Shown one piece after another: positions 16,814-24,810 of a stretch of DNA of 64,000 nt. The notes under the pieces were generated by a model. That model did no database searches and was not told the origin of the DNA. It saw nothing but the letters and a program-made list of their open reading frames with translations. Where the stretch lies: positions 2,541,075-2,605,074 of the forward strand of contig NZ_CM002299.1 in assembly GCF_000153125.2 (NCBI RefSeq), written 5' to 3'. The DNA comes from Congregibacter litoralis KT71 (GTDB lineage Bacteria; Pseudomonadota; Gammaproteobacteria; Pseudomonadales; Halieaceae). Within the stretch, counting starts at the first letter, position 1. Each line of letters begins with the position of its first letter. A program made the position numbers and the translations under genes.

Positions 16814-17173
16814 TCAACCGATAATTGCCCTCAGTCGAGAGAACGGCTTTGCGCTGCTGTCGTTGTTGAGAGCTTCCGGCATGCGTGACGGCGCAGATGT
16901 CGCCTTTCTTGTAGGGTGTTGGGCGACTATCGGCTCTGACGGTGGTCGCTCTTGGGCGGCATTGCCGTTGTGGCACACCGGCGCTAAAGACCCTTGATGC
17001 CAGCGTCCTTCGACTAGCAGTCCTTGTGTGAGGAGTGATCGTAACCAGTCGGTGCCGCTTTGACGTGATAGCGTTTCCAAGCGTCGAGCAATCACGCGCT
17101 CCGGTAAAATCGCTGTATCGAGCGTCAGACTGACACGACGCCCCGTCTTCTTGCCACCGGGCGCCGGGCTCAC
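16814..17173 (-). CDS. Small ICE protein, possible ParM-partner/DNA-binding adaptor
   Basis: A 119-residue basic protein. The N-terminal half (GRRVSLTLDTAILPERVIARRLETL...DWLRSLLTQG) has the pattern of a ribbon-helix-helix or similar small DNA-binding fold; the C-terminal half is low in structure. It starts inside the stop of the PFL_4669-type gene (ATGA overlap) and sits directly before the ParM-like gene. By analogy with ParR-ParM it could be the adaptor, but ParR usually follows ParM, so this is a guess. Confidence 0.6.
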   Translation of the reverse strand: MSPAPGGKKTGRRVSLTLDTAILPERVIARRLETLSRQSGTDWLRSLLTQGLLVEGRWHQGSLAPVCHNGNAAQERPPSEPIVAQHPTRKATSAPSRMPEALNNDSSAKPFSRLRAIIG

Positions 17174-18003
17174 GGCTTGACATGGGATGCGCTCTCCTGC
17201 TCGACATCACGCATGTAACAGCCCTCAGCCGTTTCGATCTCCATCGAAGGCTCAGGGGCAACACTTGATGGGTCGGTCTCATGCGAATCGGCTGCTGACC
17301 CCGCTTTTTTGACAATGACGAGCTCTGATTCAAGTCGTTCAAGCAGTGACTCTGGACACTCGCCCATTGCTTCGCGTGCCGCTACTGCACGTTCGTTTTG
17401 CTCGAGCACGTCGATTCGTTCTAGCCCAAAAAACCGATAACCCATCGCAGTTTGCAGGACTCGACGTACCGCACGTCCACCCGTATTGATTGCTTGCACG
17501 GCGGCCTGTCGGGGCACTTGCCCGGTATGTGCCATCGTTAGTGCACGACACACCAACTGGTCGTAGCAAGCAATGAGATAAGCAGCGCGATAGGCATCTG
17601 CGTTTGTAAAATTAAGTGCAATGCGAGCGGGCTTTTCGGAGCACGCCGGTGCGACGGTGAGGCCACAATCCGGGGCAATCAACGCATCGAGACGCCCCGC
17701 CTCGCCATCGATCACCGCGTGGGCGTCCGTGAGGGCGCTATCGATCTTTTGCTCCCACCAGTAGGCGTACGGGTCGTCGCCATAAGCCCCATGTCCAATC
17801 GTGCGGCACAGTGCTGCAAAACTGAGCAAGCCGATAATCGCGGGTTTCTCAGCCGTGTGAGCACGACCTCGCACCAGACGCGCCGCCTGTTGCGTTTGCA
17901 GCGTGAGTGTCACCTCCCCCCGCAGCTTGCCCGGCACGAGTTGCTCATCGTGAGCGGCCGTCGTTTCAACGAGTAAATTCGAGGGGGGCAGCGTTTGATC
18001 CAT
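17170..18003 (-). CDS. Integrating conjugative element protein, PFL_4669 (TIGR03761) type
   Basis: A 277-residue soluble protein. It carries the family-like stretches LRGEVTLTLQT, FAALCRTIGHGAYGDDPYAYWWE and YDQLVCRALTMAHTGQ. Proteins of this family form part of the conserved replication/maintenance block of PFGI-1-class ICEs; a regulatory function has been suggested for some. Its stop overlaps the next gene. A 90-base leader with an inverted repeat separates it from the STY4528-type gene. Confidence 0.87.
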   Translation of the reverse strand: MDQTLPPSNLLVETTAAHDEQLVPGKLRGEVTLTLQTQQAARLVRGRAHTAEKPAIIGLLSFAALCRTIGHGAYGDDPYAYWWEQKIDSALTDAHAVIDGEAGRLDALIAPDCGLTVAPACSEKPARIALNFTNADAYRAAYLIACYDQLVCRALTMAHTGQVPRQAAVQAINTGGRAVRRVLQTAMGYRFFGLERIDVLEQNERAVAAREAMGECPESLLERLESELVIVKKAGSAADSHETDPSSVAPEPSMEIETAEGCYMRDVEQESASHVKP

Positions 18004-18043
18004 GGCCGGCGTCCTTGGGGTGAGAATTCGAGTCCCATGAACT

Positions 18044-18092
18044 CACGACGAGTGCGTAGCGCCAACGGAAAACCGGTCCGCTCTTCGTCGTG
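18044..18092 (-). repeat. 8-bp inverted repeat in the gap before the PFL_4669-type gene
   Basis: CACGACGA (18044-18051) and TCGTCGTG (18085-18092) are exact reverse complements with 33 bases between. It is the third hairpin-bearing spacer in this minus-strand block, but it lacks the shared 27-nt box. Confidence 0.45.
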
Positions 18093-18093
18093 G

Positions 18094-19317
18094 TTAACGC
18101 CACAACGTACATGGAGATCTACGGGTCAACGATCGGGCTCTTGAATCAGAGGGTGAATTCACGCGAACTGACATGCCCAGCGTCGTGCGAAGCGCCGCCA
18201 GGGTGCGCAGGCCGGCCTCACGGTCCACCGGTTCCGCCGGCTCGGGCGTTGGCGGTTGCAGTGGCGCGGGATTCGACGCCGATTGGCGTTGCTCGCGGGC
18301 TTTGCGAATGACCACACCCAGGTTTGGGACAAAATGACCTTGGCGAGCCCGCTGGCATAGCCCGTACAGGTAGCGCAATGCGTCGTACACCGGATCGGCC
18401 CCGTTGCCTTCGGTGTTTAGCCGACCGGCGAGTTCGTCAAGCACCGCTTGTCGATCACGGTCGAACACGGTGGCGAGGTATCGCGCGACAGTCGGGTGCT
18501 GAGCGGTTGTCAGGCGAGACGGCAGACTCAATTTTTGAAGGTCGACAGCCTCCCGCTCGGAGGATCTACTCGGTTGTTCCCCACGGGTTGTAGTAGTTTT
18601 TTTTATTGTTTTTTTAACCGTTTTAAAGCCTTGTTGTTTACTACTACTACTACGGGACTTTGATTTTCGAAGTGAGTCGGTCGCATCAAAAAACGAACCT
18701 GAAGAGCCAGATCGCTCCGCATCCCAGTCAGCGAGTACCGATCGCGCCTCCAGCATGACGGACCTACTGTGGCTATTACGACCGGTTTCGAAGGCGTCGT
18801 AGATTTCAGCCGAAAGCGCTCGAACTCGCGCATGATGATGGGTACGACTCTTAGATACATAGTCGACATAACCGGGATCAAGAAACAGCGTATCGGTGAT
18901 GCACAGAGGGGCATCGTGGAGTGCTTGCACACTGCGCGACCCTGACATTGTCGGCCCTTGATCGTGGGTCACAGAGGTCAACCAGCGTGTGAGACGCAGC
19001 ATCGCCAGTGCCCGAGATACGGTGGCACTGGAACCCACGTTTGCAGACGCATTGATCGCCTTGTAAGACGGAAATGTGCCCCAACCGCCCGCCTCGACCC
19101 CGGCCAAAAAAATCACCTGCCAGACGAGTTTATCAACCGGATCCAGCACTGCGTCGCACACAAGCGACGCGGGGATAGTGTGTAGACCGAATGCTAAAAA
19201 CAGCGTGTTACCCGAGGCCGAAGGCCTGCACTCACTCGTGCGGTCATCAAGTACCGCGCGTATCCAGGTAGTGAGCGCAAGTGTCTCCGGCCGGGGTACA
19301 AGGTCGTCCCCGGACAT
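18094..19317 (-). CDS. STY4528-family ICE/pathogenicity-island replication protein
   Basis: A 407-residue protein. The N-terminal 190 residues look like a winged-helix replication initiator domain, with VWQVIFLAGVEAGGWGTFPSYKAINASANVGSSATVSRALAMLRLTRWLT-like helix-turn-helix spacing. A Ser/Lys-rich linker at about 225-255 contains SSSSKQQ and KKTIKKTTTT runs. A C-terminal region is rich in Pro. It belongs to the conserved replication block with ParB and DUF2857. The AT-rich linker DNA near 18590-18650 differs from its surroundings. Confidence 0.85.
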   Translation of the reverse strand: MSGDDLVPRPETLALTTWIRAVLDDRTSECRPSASGNTLFLAFGLHTIPASLVCDAVLDPVDKLVWQVIFLAGVEAGGWGTFPSYKAINASANVGSSATVSRALAMLRLTRWLTSVTHDQGPTMSGSRSVQALHDAPLCITDTLFLDPGYVDYVSKSRTHHHARVRALSAEIYDAFETGRNSHSRSVMLEARSVLADWDAERSGSSGSFFDATDSLRKSKSRSSSSKQQGFKTVKKTIKKTTTTRGEQPSRSSEREAVDLQKLSLPSRLTTAQHPTVARYLATVFDRDRQAVLDELAGRLNTEGNGADPVYDALRYLYGLCQRARQGHFVPNLGVVIRKAREQRQSASNPAPLQPPTPEPAEPVDREAGLRTLAALRTTLGMSVRVNSPSDSRARSLTRRSPCTLWR

Positions 19318-19344
19318 GAGCGTGCTCCTTACTCGAGAGTGCGG

Positions 19345-19974
19345 TTAGGAAACAGCGGCTCGCGGGGTTTTGGGATGAACTGCGGCCTGGGACGTCTCCG
19401 CGCTTCGCGCTCGGGATGTGGGAATGTAGTCCTCCCAGCGCTGGGCGTGGCGCCAGACACAACGCATGCTGGCACCCGTTGCTTGGCTTATACCCAAATA
19501 CTGGGTCGCAGTCAGCGCTTCACCGTCACACGCATCCTGCTCAGCGGCAATAAGCCGCCAGAGTTTATGCGCGGTCTCCTCATCAGGCTCTGGAGGACGG
19601 CCAATCGCCGGCTGCACCGCTAGAATGCTGCGTAATCGCGTGTACTCGCGAGACCCCATTCCAAAAAGAGAACGCATCATTTCAAGCGGCGCATCCCGCC
19701 GGATCAGGTCGCGCTGCACCTCCTCGCTATGGCGTGCCGATTGAAGATTAGCTATTAATGGCCAAAACACATCACGATCGATGCTGATCGCCACGCAATG
19801 TGTCTTCAGGGCACCCAGACGATAGAGATCGGCCATCTCCAAGCCACGAAGCGCCTCCATCTCCCGCGGACCCACTTCCATCTCACGCAGCGACTGCTGA
19901 TCGCCTTCGGCTAGGCATCGGACGGCGTACAGGAGCACCGCCGTGATCAGGTCCGACTCTTTCGCGCCGCTCAT
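19345..19974 (-). CDS. DUF2857 ICE protein
   Basis: A 209-residue protein of the DUF2857 type, a fixed neighbour of ParB in this ICE class. It has an N-terminal helix-rich part (LITAVLLYAVRCLAEGD, LRGLEMADLYRLGAL) and a C-terminal ALTATQYLGISQATGASMRCVW segment that could be a helix-turn-helix. The ATG at 19974 was chosen because it overlaps the stop of the small upstream gene by 4 bases. The function is unknown. Confidence 0.83.
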   Translation of the reverse strand: MSGAKESDLITAVLLYAVRCLAEGDQQSLREMEVGPREMEALRGLEMADLYRLGALKTHCVAISIDRDVFWPLIANLQSARHSEEVQRDLIRRDAPLEMMRSLFGMGSREYTRLRSILAVQPAIGRPPEPDEETAHKLWRLIAAEQDACDGEALTATQYLGISQATGASMRCVWRHAQRWEDYIPTSRARSAETSQAAVHPKTPRAAVS

Positions 19975-20171
19975 TGCTCGCTCCAAAGCGCGACGTTTAG
20001 ATTTACGGCAAGTACATGGGTGGACCGGTAAGCATCCATCAACGCGACATAATCTCGCCATGCCTTGTCATCCATCGCACGCCATATTTCGTGGTCTACC
20101 GTCTCGTTGAAAAAATGGCGGAGGGAACCACCCGCTGCAATACCATCATTGAACACGTGCTGCCCCAGCAA
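19971..20171 (-). CDS. Small ICE protein between ParB and DUF2857
   Basis: A 66-codon frame that begins with TTG at 20171, immediately after the ParB stop, and ends overlapping the DUF2857 start. A GTG six codons in (VFNDG) is an alternative start. The peptide FNDGIAAGGSLRHFFN and the Trp/Asp-rich middle look like a real fold, and small proteins occur at this place in related ICEs. The function is unknown. Confidence 0.65.
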   Translation of the reverse strand: MLGQHVFNDGIAAGGSLRHFFNETVDHEIWRAMDDKAWRDYVALMDAYRSTHVLAVNLNVALWSEQ

Positions 20172-21476
20172 TCAATGCTCAGTGAGATGGATAAGAAGGC
20201 GTTCACGCGGTGCCCGTGCAAGCTCGCAGCAGGCTGCGAGGTGCTGCCAAATCGCACGCACATGGTTTCCCTCCTCAACCGTAGTCTGGGCAAGCAGCCC
20301 CGCATCGGGGACATCAATCAGCAAATAACCCATCCCCTCTTTGGGCGTTGAGATGACAAGCTCGCTCAAACCAAAGCGCTTGGCCAAGCGCAGTGCCAAC
20401 GCCCAGGACCGAGCGCGGGCTGATTTTAAGGGATGATTACCGGTTCTTGCTTTGATAGATTCCGCAGACAGATCTGAAGACGCGGCATCCTGAGCGCATT
20501 TCGCAAACGATGCTCGACGTTCTTGCGGCAGCGGATCATTGTATCCACGGGAATACGCCCGCTCTGCGGTCGCGATGATGCAAGCCGCTTCAGTTTCTGA
20601 AGCGCTACTGTCGGCTACTGCCCCCTGTTCAATTATTGAAGTGCCAAGGTCTTTTGCCATTACCGCTGATCGTAGATCAAGCCGCACCGCTTGAATTCCG
20701 CGATCCGCCCCTTCAGCAATCTCCACAGCTAGGGCCTCTTCAAGGTCATCGAACGACCAGTCGAGTCCGTCATAGCGACGACAAAGTGTGAGAAAAGCCT
20801 CGTCATACGGTAACTCAGTATCGAGACCGCAGGAGGCCCATAAACGGCTTGCCGAGCGATCGAGGTGCCGAATACGCTGTACCTGAGGTCGGCCCAGGCC
20901 GTTTTCTAGCGCGATCGGTATGACCGGCAACAGGCGCTCGACCGCATACGTGAACTGCGAAATCATGGACTGGCTGAGTCCGTAGCCATGCTGCATCAGC
21001 GCATCGGACAGCGCCTGCTGTGACAACGGCTCATCTCGCTCTGCATCCAGCAGTGCTTTGCACTCAAGGACAGCGCAAGCTTTATCGACAAAACTGAGCG
21101 CATCGCGGAGATCGTTTTCGCGGACATGTGCCAACAGGATCTCGACGTCACCCGGCCAAGAGGTCAACGCGCAGGGGATCTGGGCAAAGCGCGGATCTCG
21201 AGTTTCGGCATAGAGCTCCACTAACACCTCTAGGCGGGTATTGCCGCCAGCGGTCAACACATAGTGGGCCGTACCAGGACGCTGAGTCACCGCCAGCGCA
21301 TGGTCTAAGCCGTTTTCACGGATAGACGCTTTAATGCGCTCTCGGGCGGGATGTGGACTTCGGCGCGGATTGCGCGGAAACGGTTTAATCTGACTAATCG
21401 GTAAGACGATCAACTGAGTGGTCATCGTGCTGCTGTGTAAATCCGTTACTAACTCAGGCATAGCATCCATGCTCAT
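20172..21476 (-). CDS. ParB-family ICE partition/regulatory protein
   Basis: A 434-residue protein. The N-terminal third is a ParB/Srx-like nuclease domain (PISQIKPFPRNPRR, ENGLDHALAV, VLTAGGNTRLEVLVE). A helix-turn-helix follows (SQQALSDALMQHGYGLSQSMISQF), then a C-terminal helical part. ICE-type ParB is longer than chromosomal ParB. The ATG at 21476 has AAGGAGCGC upstream. It is the first gene of the minus-strand block; parA and dnaB, which usually precede it in PFGI-1-class elements, are not in the sequence upstream. Confidence 0.88.
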   Translation of the reverse strand: MSMDAMPELVTDLHSSTMTTQLIVLPISQIKPFPRNPRRSPHPARERIKASIRENGLDHALAVTQRPGTAHYVLTAGGNTRLEVLVELYAETRDPRFAQIPCALTSWPGDVEILLAHVRENDLRDALSFVDKACAVLECKALLDAERDEPLSQQALSDALMQHGYGLSQSMISQFTYAVERLLPVIPIALENGLGRPQVQRIRHLDRSASRLWASCGLDTELPYDEAFLTLCRRYDGLDWSFDDLEEALAVEIAEGADRGIQAVRLDLRSAVMAKDLGTSIIEQGAVADSSASETEAACIIATAERAYSRGYNDPLPQERRASFAKCAQDAASSDLSAESIKARTGNHPLKSARARSWALALRLAKRFGLSELVISTPKEGMGYLLIDVPDAGLLAQTTVEEGNHVRAIWQHLAACCELARAPRERLLIHLTEH

Positions 21477-21888
21477 GCGCTCCTTTTTCGTTAATTGTTC
21501 GCTACGTTACATTTGTGCTCCAAAACTATGGGTAAAAAACAAACCCGGACATCAGGGCCTGCCAAAAAACTCTAACCAAACCCTGCGCGGTTTTGCAGAG
21601 AAACCAAAACGTCGCAAGGATGGGTATTGCGTTGACTACTCGAGGTGCTGCATAACTCTACAAAGCTAGCAACAACGATTGCGTTCGTCATTCGTCAAAA
21701 ACAGCCAAGTATGTCGGCTGAACCGAGACGTCATAGTTATTGCAGGCAAAACGTAATGTGGCCAACGGGGTCATCCATGATGTAAGAATACCTAAGAGAG
21801 CGACATTTTTTGGCCGCCCTTTATTAGCCAAGAGCGTTGCTTATCTTCATTAAAATGCTCTTATCCCGGCATCAGGGGGGTATTGAAT
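21477..21888. other. 412-base gap upstream of ParB
   Basis: No gene seen. It probably holds the minus-strand promoter of the parB operon. The DNA is more AT-rich than its neighbours. It marks the change from ICE core to cargo. Confidence 0.5.
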
Positions 21889-22234
21889 ATGGATAATGAC
21901 CCCAGCCGAGAAGAAGTGTTTGCACTGCCCTGAGACAAACCTGTGCGGCAGATTGCAAACGATTGTGGGGTCTCTGACGTGGCCATCCACAAACGCTGTG
22001 CCAAGCTGCAAATATCAACGCCACCGCGCGGTTACTGGGCGAACTTAGAAGCCGGCAAACACCCAGCAAAGCCGGCTCTTCGTGCCTACAGCGAACTGGT
22101 TGCAAACAGACTCCGGAAGCGACAACGCGAAAAGTCAGATGACGAAAATTATGTGCGCCTCTCTCCCCTTCAACAGGAGTTCTTCGAGCGTGCACTCGCG
22201 CTCTCCGGTCGAGAGACTCCCGACCATGACAGCA
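21889..22234 (+). pseudogene. Helix-turn-helix protein remnant with in-frame TGA
   Basis: The frame opens with ATG at 21889 and reads EEVFALP, then TGA (21931-21933), then DKPVRQIANDCGVSDVAIHKRCAKL, PPRGYWANLEAGK. This is a small family of putative DNA-binding proteins in which a Trp is expected at the stop (TGG to TGA). The match fades after about 22234, where other sequence joins. It is either broken by one nonsense change or already truncated. Confidence 0.65.
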
Positions 22235-22595
22235 TGAAGCTGCTACGGGGCGGTGCGCAACGCCTGGATGGCGAATTGGCCGCGGGCGCTGAAGGGGCGT
22301 GCGGGCGACGAGCGCATCAACCCGTCCTCAATACGAAGTGTGAAAGGTCTACCGGCTGCCTTGCTTCGGGTTCTACCCCGATTTTACGGACAGTTCAAAG
22401 AAGCCCAGGTAGAGACCTAGGCGCCCTCGCAACTCCGCCAAACAAGTGTGCTTCAAAACAGTTCGGAGTTGCGCTGCAGCGTGCTAACCGCAATCAAGCT
22501 AATCTGGGTCGAGCATCACCGAGCCGTGAACCTGAACCTACACTCCTCTCATGCTTGCTGGCAATAGCCGAGCGAACGAACGCCCCGATTCATGT
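22235..22595. other. Unassigned segment after the helix-turn-helix remnant
   Basis: Several short frames but no recognised gene. One plus-strand frame from about 22251 to 22418 reads like part of a real protein (NAWMANWPRALKGRAG) but has no start or family. It is probably a fragment left at a recombination junction. Confidence 0.35.
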
Positions 22596-22871
22596 TCAAC
22601 GTTCTGCAACGTGTGCCGAACGCGAGAATCGGTTGTAGGTGATAGCAAGAACGAACCCGGCAGCACCCGCTGAAACGGACCAGCCTAACAAACCAATGAA
22701 GAAGCCAGTCCACGTCAACGTCCAGGTAAACCCCGTGACGTCGACGTGAACCATGTGAGCCGTAAGTTGCAGCATCGCATTTGGCATTGTCGCTACCATT
22801 ACACTGCATATTGTCCAAAGCACTGCGGTCGTGACGGTCGCGGCCAGCGCCATCTGTTTTGTGTGAATCAT
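22596..22871 (-). CDS. DUF5676-type small membrane protein
   Basis: A 91-residue protein with two predicted membrane helices (about 9-28 and 45-78) and the motif GFTWTLTWTGFFIGLLGW, as in DUF5676 proteins that often sit in copper/silver resistance regions. The start at 22871 is preceded by AAGGGGATAGG. The function is unknown. It is separated from the K+ channel gene by 156 bases. Confidence 0.72.
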   Translation of the reverse strand: MIHTKQMALAATVTTAVLWTICSVMVATMPNAMLQLTAHMVHVDVTGFTWTLTWTGFFIGLLGWSVSAGAAGFVLAITYNRFSRSAHVAER

Positions 22872-23027
22872 ATACCTATCCCCTTCATTCTGTGACTTGA
22901 TTGCAATAAACCTGGATGGATTTTTGCCCGGCACTTATTCAAAACTGACCAAGAACTGACTCCAAGAATTTGGGAGCTCCTAACACTTCCTAGGAATAGG
23001 TTCAGATAGCCGGCGCGCATTGCCGTT

Positions 23028-23465
23028 TTACCGTGACTCTCGCGCATCAGGCATTGAGCGCTCTGTTGCATGCAGGTAAAGCATTGCTGCGGAACAAGAA
23101 ATAAGTAGCAAGCCATTTAGTGACTCCAGGCCTGCGAGGAATCGCAGGTGCCCAGTCGGGTAAATGTCGCCCAGTCCGAGCGAGGTATAGTTCACCAAAG
23201 AGAAGTAGTACACGCCCATCCCGTCGCTCGCGTCCGCACCGGAAAATCCACCTAATCCCAGCGTCTCGCCGAGCTGAAATCCAGCGGCATAAATGCCCGC
23301 CTCAAACAAGTGTGCAGCCGACAAGCCCAACAACGCCAGCTGTGTTTTGGCGGCGCGATTGACGGAAATGCCAGAGATTCGTGCGTGCAGCACGGTCATT
23401 GCAACGTAGTGGACAGCGCCACTTGCCAGCATCAGCACCAACCCAATAAGCACCATGCTACTCAT
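23028..23465 (-). CDS. Two-helix potassium channel family protein
   Basis: A 145-residue protein of the ion-channel (Ion_trans_2) type. It has a first helix at residues 4-24, a further helix and a pore loop with selectivity-like sequence YTSLGLGDIYP, then a last helix GLESLNGLLLISCSAAML. It lacks a cytoplasmic RCK domain. The start MSSMVL at 23465 has a GGAG site and overlaps the end of the preceding permease gene by 8 bases if that gene's frame is restored. Confidence 0.8.
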   Translation of the reverse strand: MSSMVLIGLVLMLASGAVHYVAMTVLHARISGISVNRAAKTQLALLGLSAAHLFEAGIYAAGFQLGETLGLGGFSGADASDGMGVYYFSLVNYTSLGLGDIYPTGHLRFLAGLESLNGLLLISCSAAMLYLHATERSMPDARESR

Positions 23466-24793
23466 GATGACTCTCCGAGTCGGCATCCTGATCAGCGCCT
23501 GCACGCTGGGCCTGTAGAAAAAACCGCTCAAAGATAAAGACCCCCACGATGCCGACAATCGCCACAACAATGATTGTCAATCAGTACTGCCTTATCCAGA
23601 CGAAGCGATGAGCGCGCGATATCAAGCCCAATGCGATGATCAGATCGCCGGATGCGCGCTACGTCACTGCGTAGATGCCGAAACACGCCCCAATGGATAA
23701 TGATATCCATCACCAAGTAAAAAATAGCGCCAAGCGATGCAATGCGCGACAGGTCAAAAAAAGCCGCCAAGAGTCCTGCCATCACAACCGTGTAAACCAG
23801 CGTGTGCTTTTGTATGCCCCCGGGCATCCCAAAATGGCTGTGCGGAATCAAATCCATATCGGTGAGCATGGCAAGCATGCGCGAAACGGCAAAGACGCTG
23901 GCCAGTAAACCCGAAGCAGTCGCAATCATGGCGATGCCAACCGTGAACCACAGACCGTAGCCACCGACAGCCGGGCGCGCGGCCTCGGCCAGGGCATAAT
24001 CTTTGGCCGCAATAATCTCGTCAATAGACAGCGTAGAGCCCACAGCAAAACACACCGCCAGATAGACAATCACACAAATCACGAGAGACACGATAATGGC
24101 GCGACCGACGTTTTTTTCGGGGTTTTCGACCTCATCGCCACTATTGGTGATGGTCGTGAACCCCTTGTAGGCGAGAATCGCGAGGGCTACGCCGGCAAGA
24201 AAGCCCCCCGCCGTGGTTTGCTCCCCGGCGCTCCCAGTCACCGGTTTGAAGGCAAAATCTGCGGCCCACAGCGCCACCAGTGCGAACAACAGAATCCCGC
24301 CGACCTTGACGATTGCGGTGACCTTCGACAGATTCCCGATAATCTTGTTGCCCAAAATGTTGACGACAAACGCGAACACAATGAGTGCCACCGCCAATAC
24401 CGGCACCCATACGGTGTTGTCATCAACATCAAACAGCTGCAACGTGTAGGCACCGAAGGTCCTCGCTACCAGGCTCTCGTTGATGATCATGGAGAAAGCC
24501 ATGAGCAGCGCAGCGGCGCCGGTCACAGTCACTGGGCCGTAGGCTTTTTGCAGGATCATGGCAATACCGCCCGCCGAGGGATACTTGTTAGAAACCTTGA
24601 TATAGCTGTAGGCACTAAAGCCACTGATGGCGGCCGCAACCACAAAGGCAAGGGGGAACCAGGCGCCAGCATATTCCGCGACTTGGCCCGTCAACGCGAA
24701 AATACCCGCGCCAATCATCACCCCGGTGCCCATAGCCACGGTGCCTGTCAGCGTCAGGCTACCCTCCTCGTAACTACTGCTCTTTGAACTCAC
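23458..24793 (-). pseudogene. APC-family amino acid permease, frameshifted near the C-terminus
   Basis: The first ~370 codons encode a clean APC permease (MGTGVMIGAGIFALTG near the N-terminus; the GTG start at 24793 has AGGAGG). From about 23655 the frame gives an Arg/Cys/His-rich tail unlike the family. The family-like ending resumes in another frame (LTIIVVAIVGIVGVFIFERF) from about 23583 and ends at 23458, overlapping the K+ channel start. Restoring it needs several single-base insertions in doublets within about 100 bases. This is either true decay or sequence error. Without them the product would lose its last helices. Confidence 0.72.
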
Positions 24794-24810
24794 TGCATTC
24801 CTCCTGATGA

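Noticed and set aside
24218..24787. Plus-strand frame of 189 codons opposite the APC permease
   Set aside because: Antisense to a clear permease; His/Gln/Arg-rich and without a domain.
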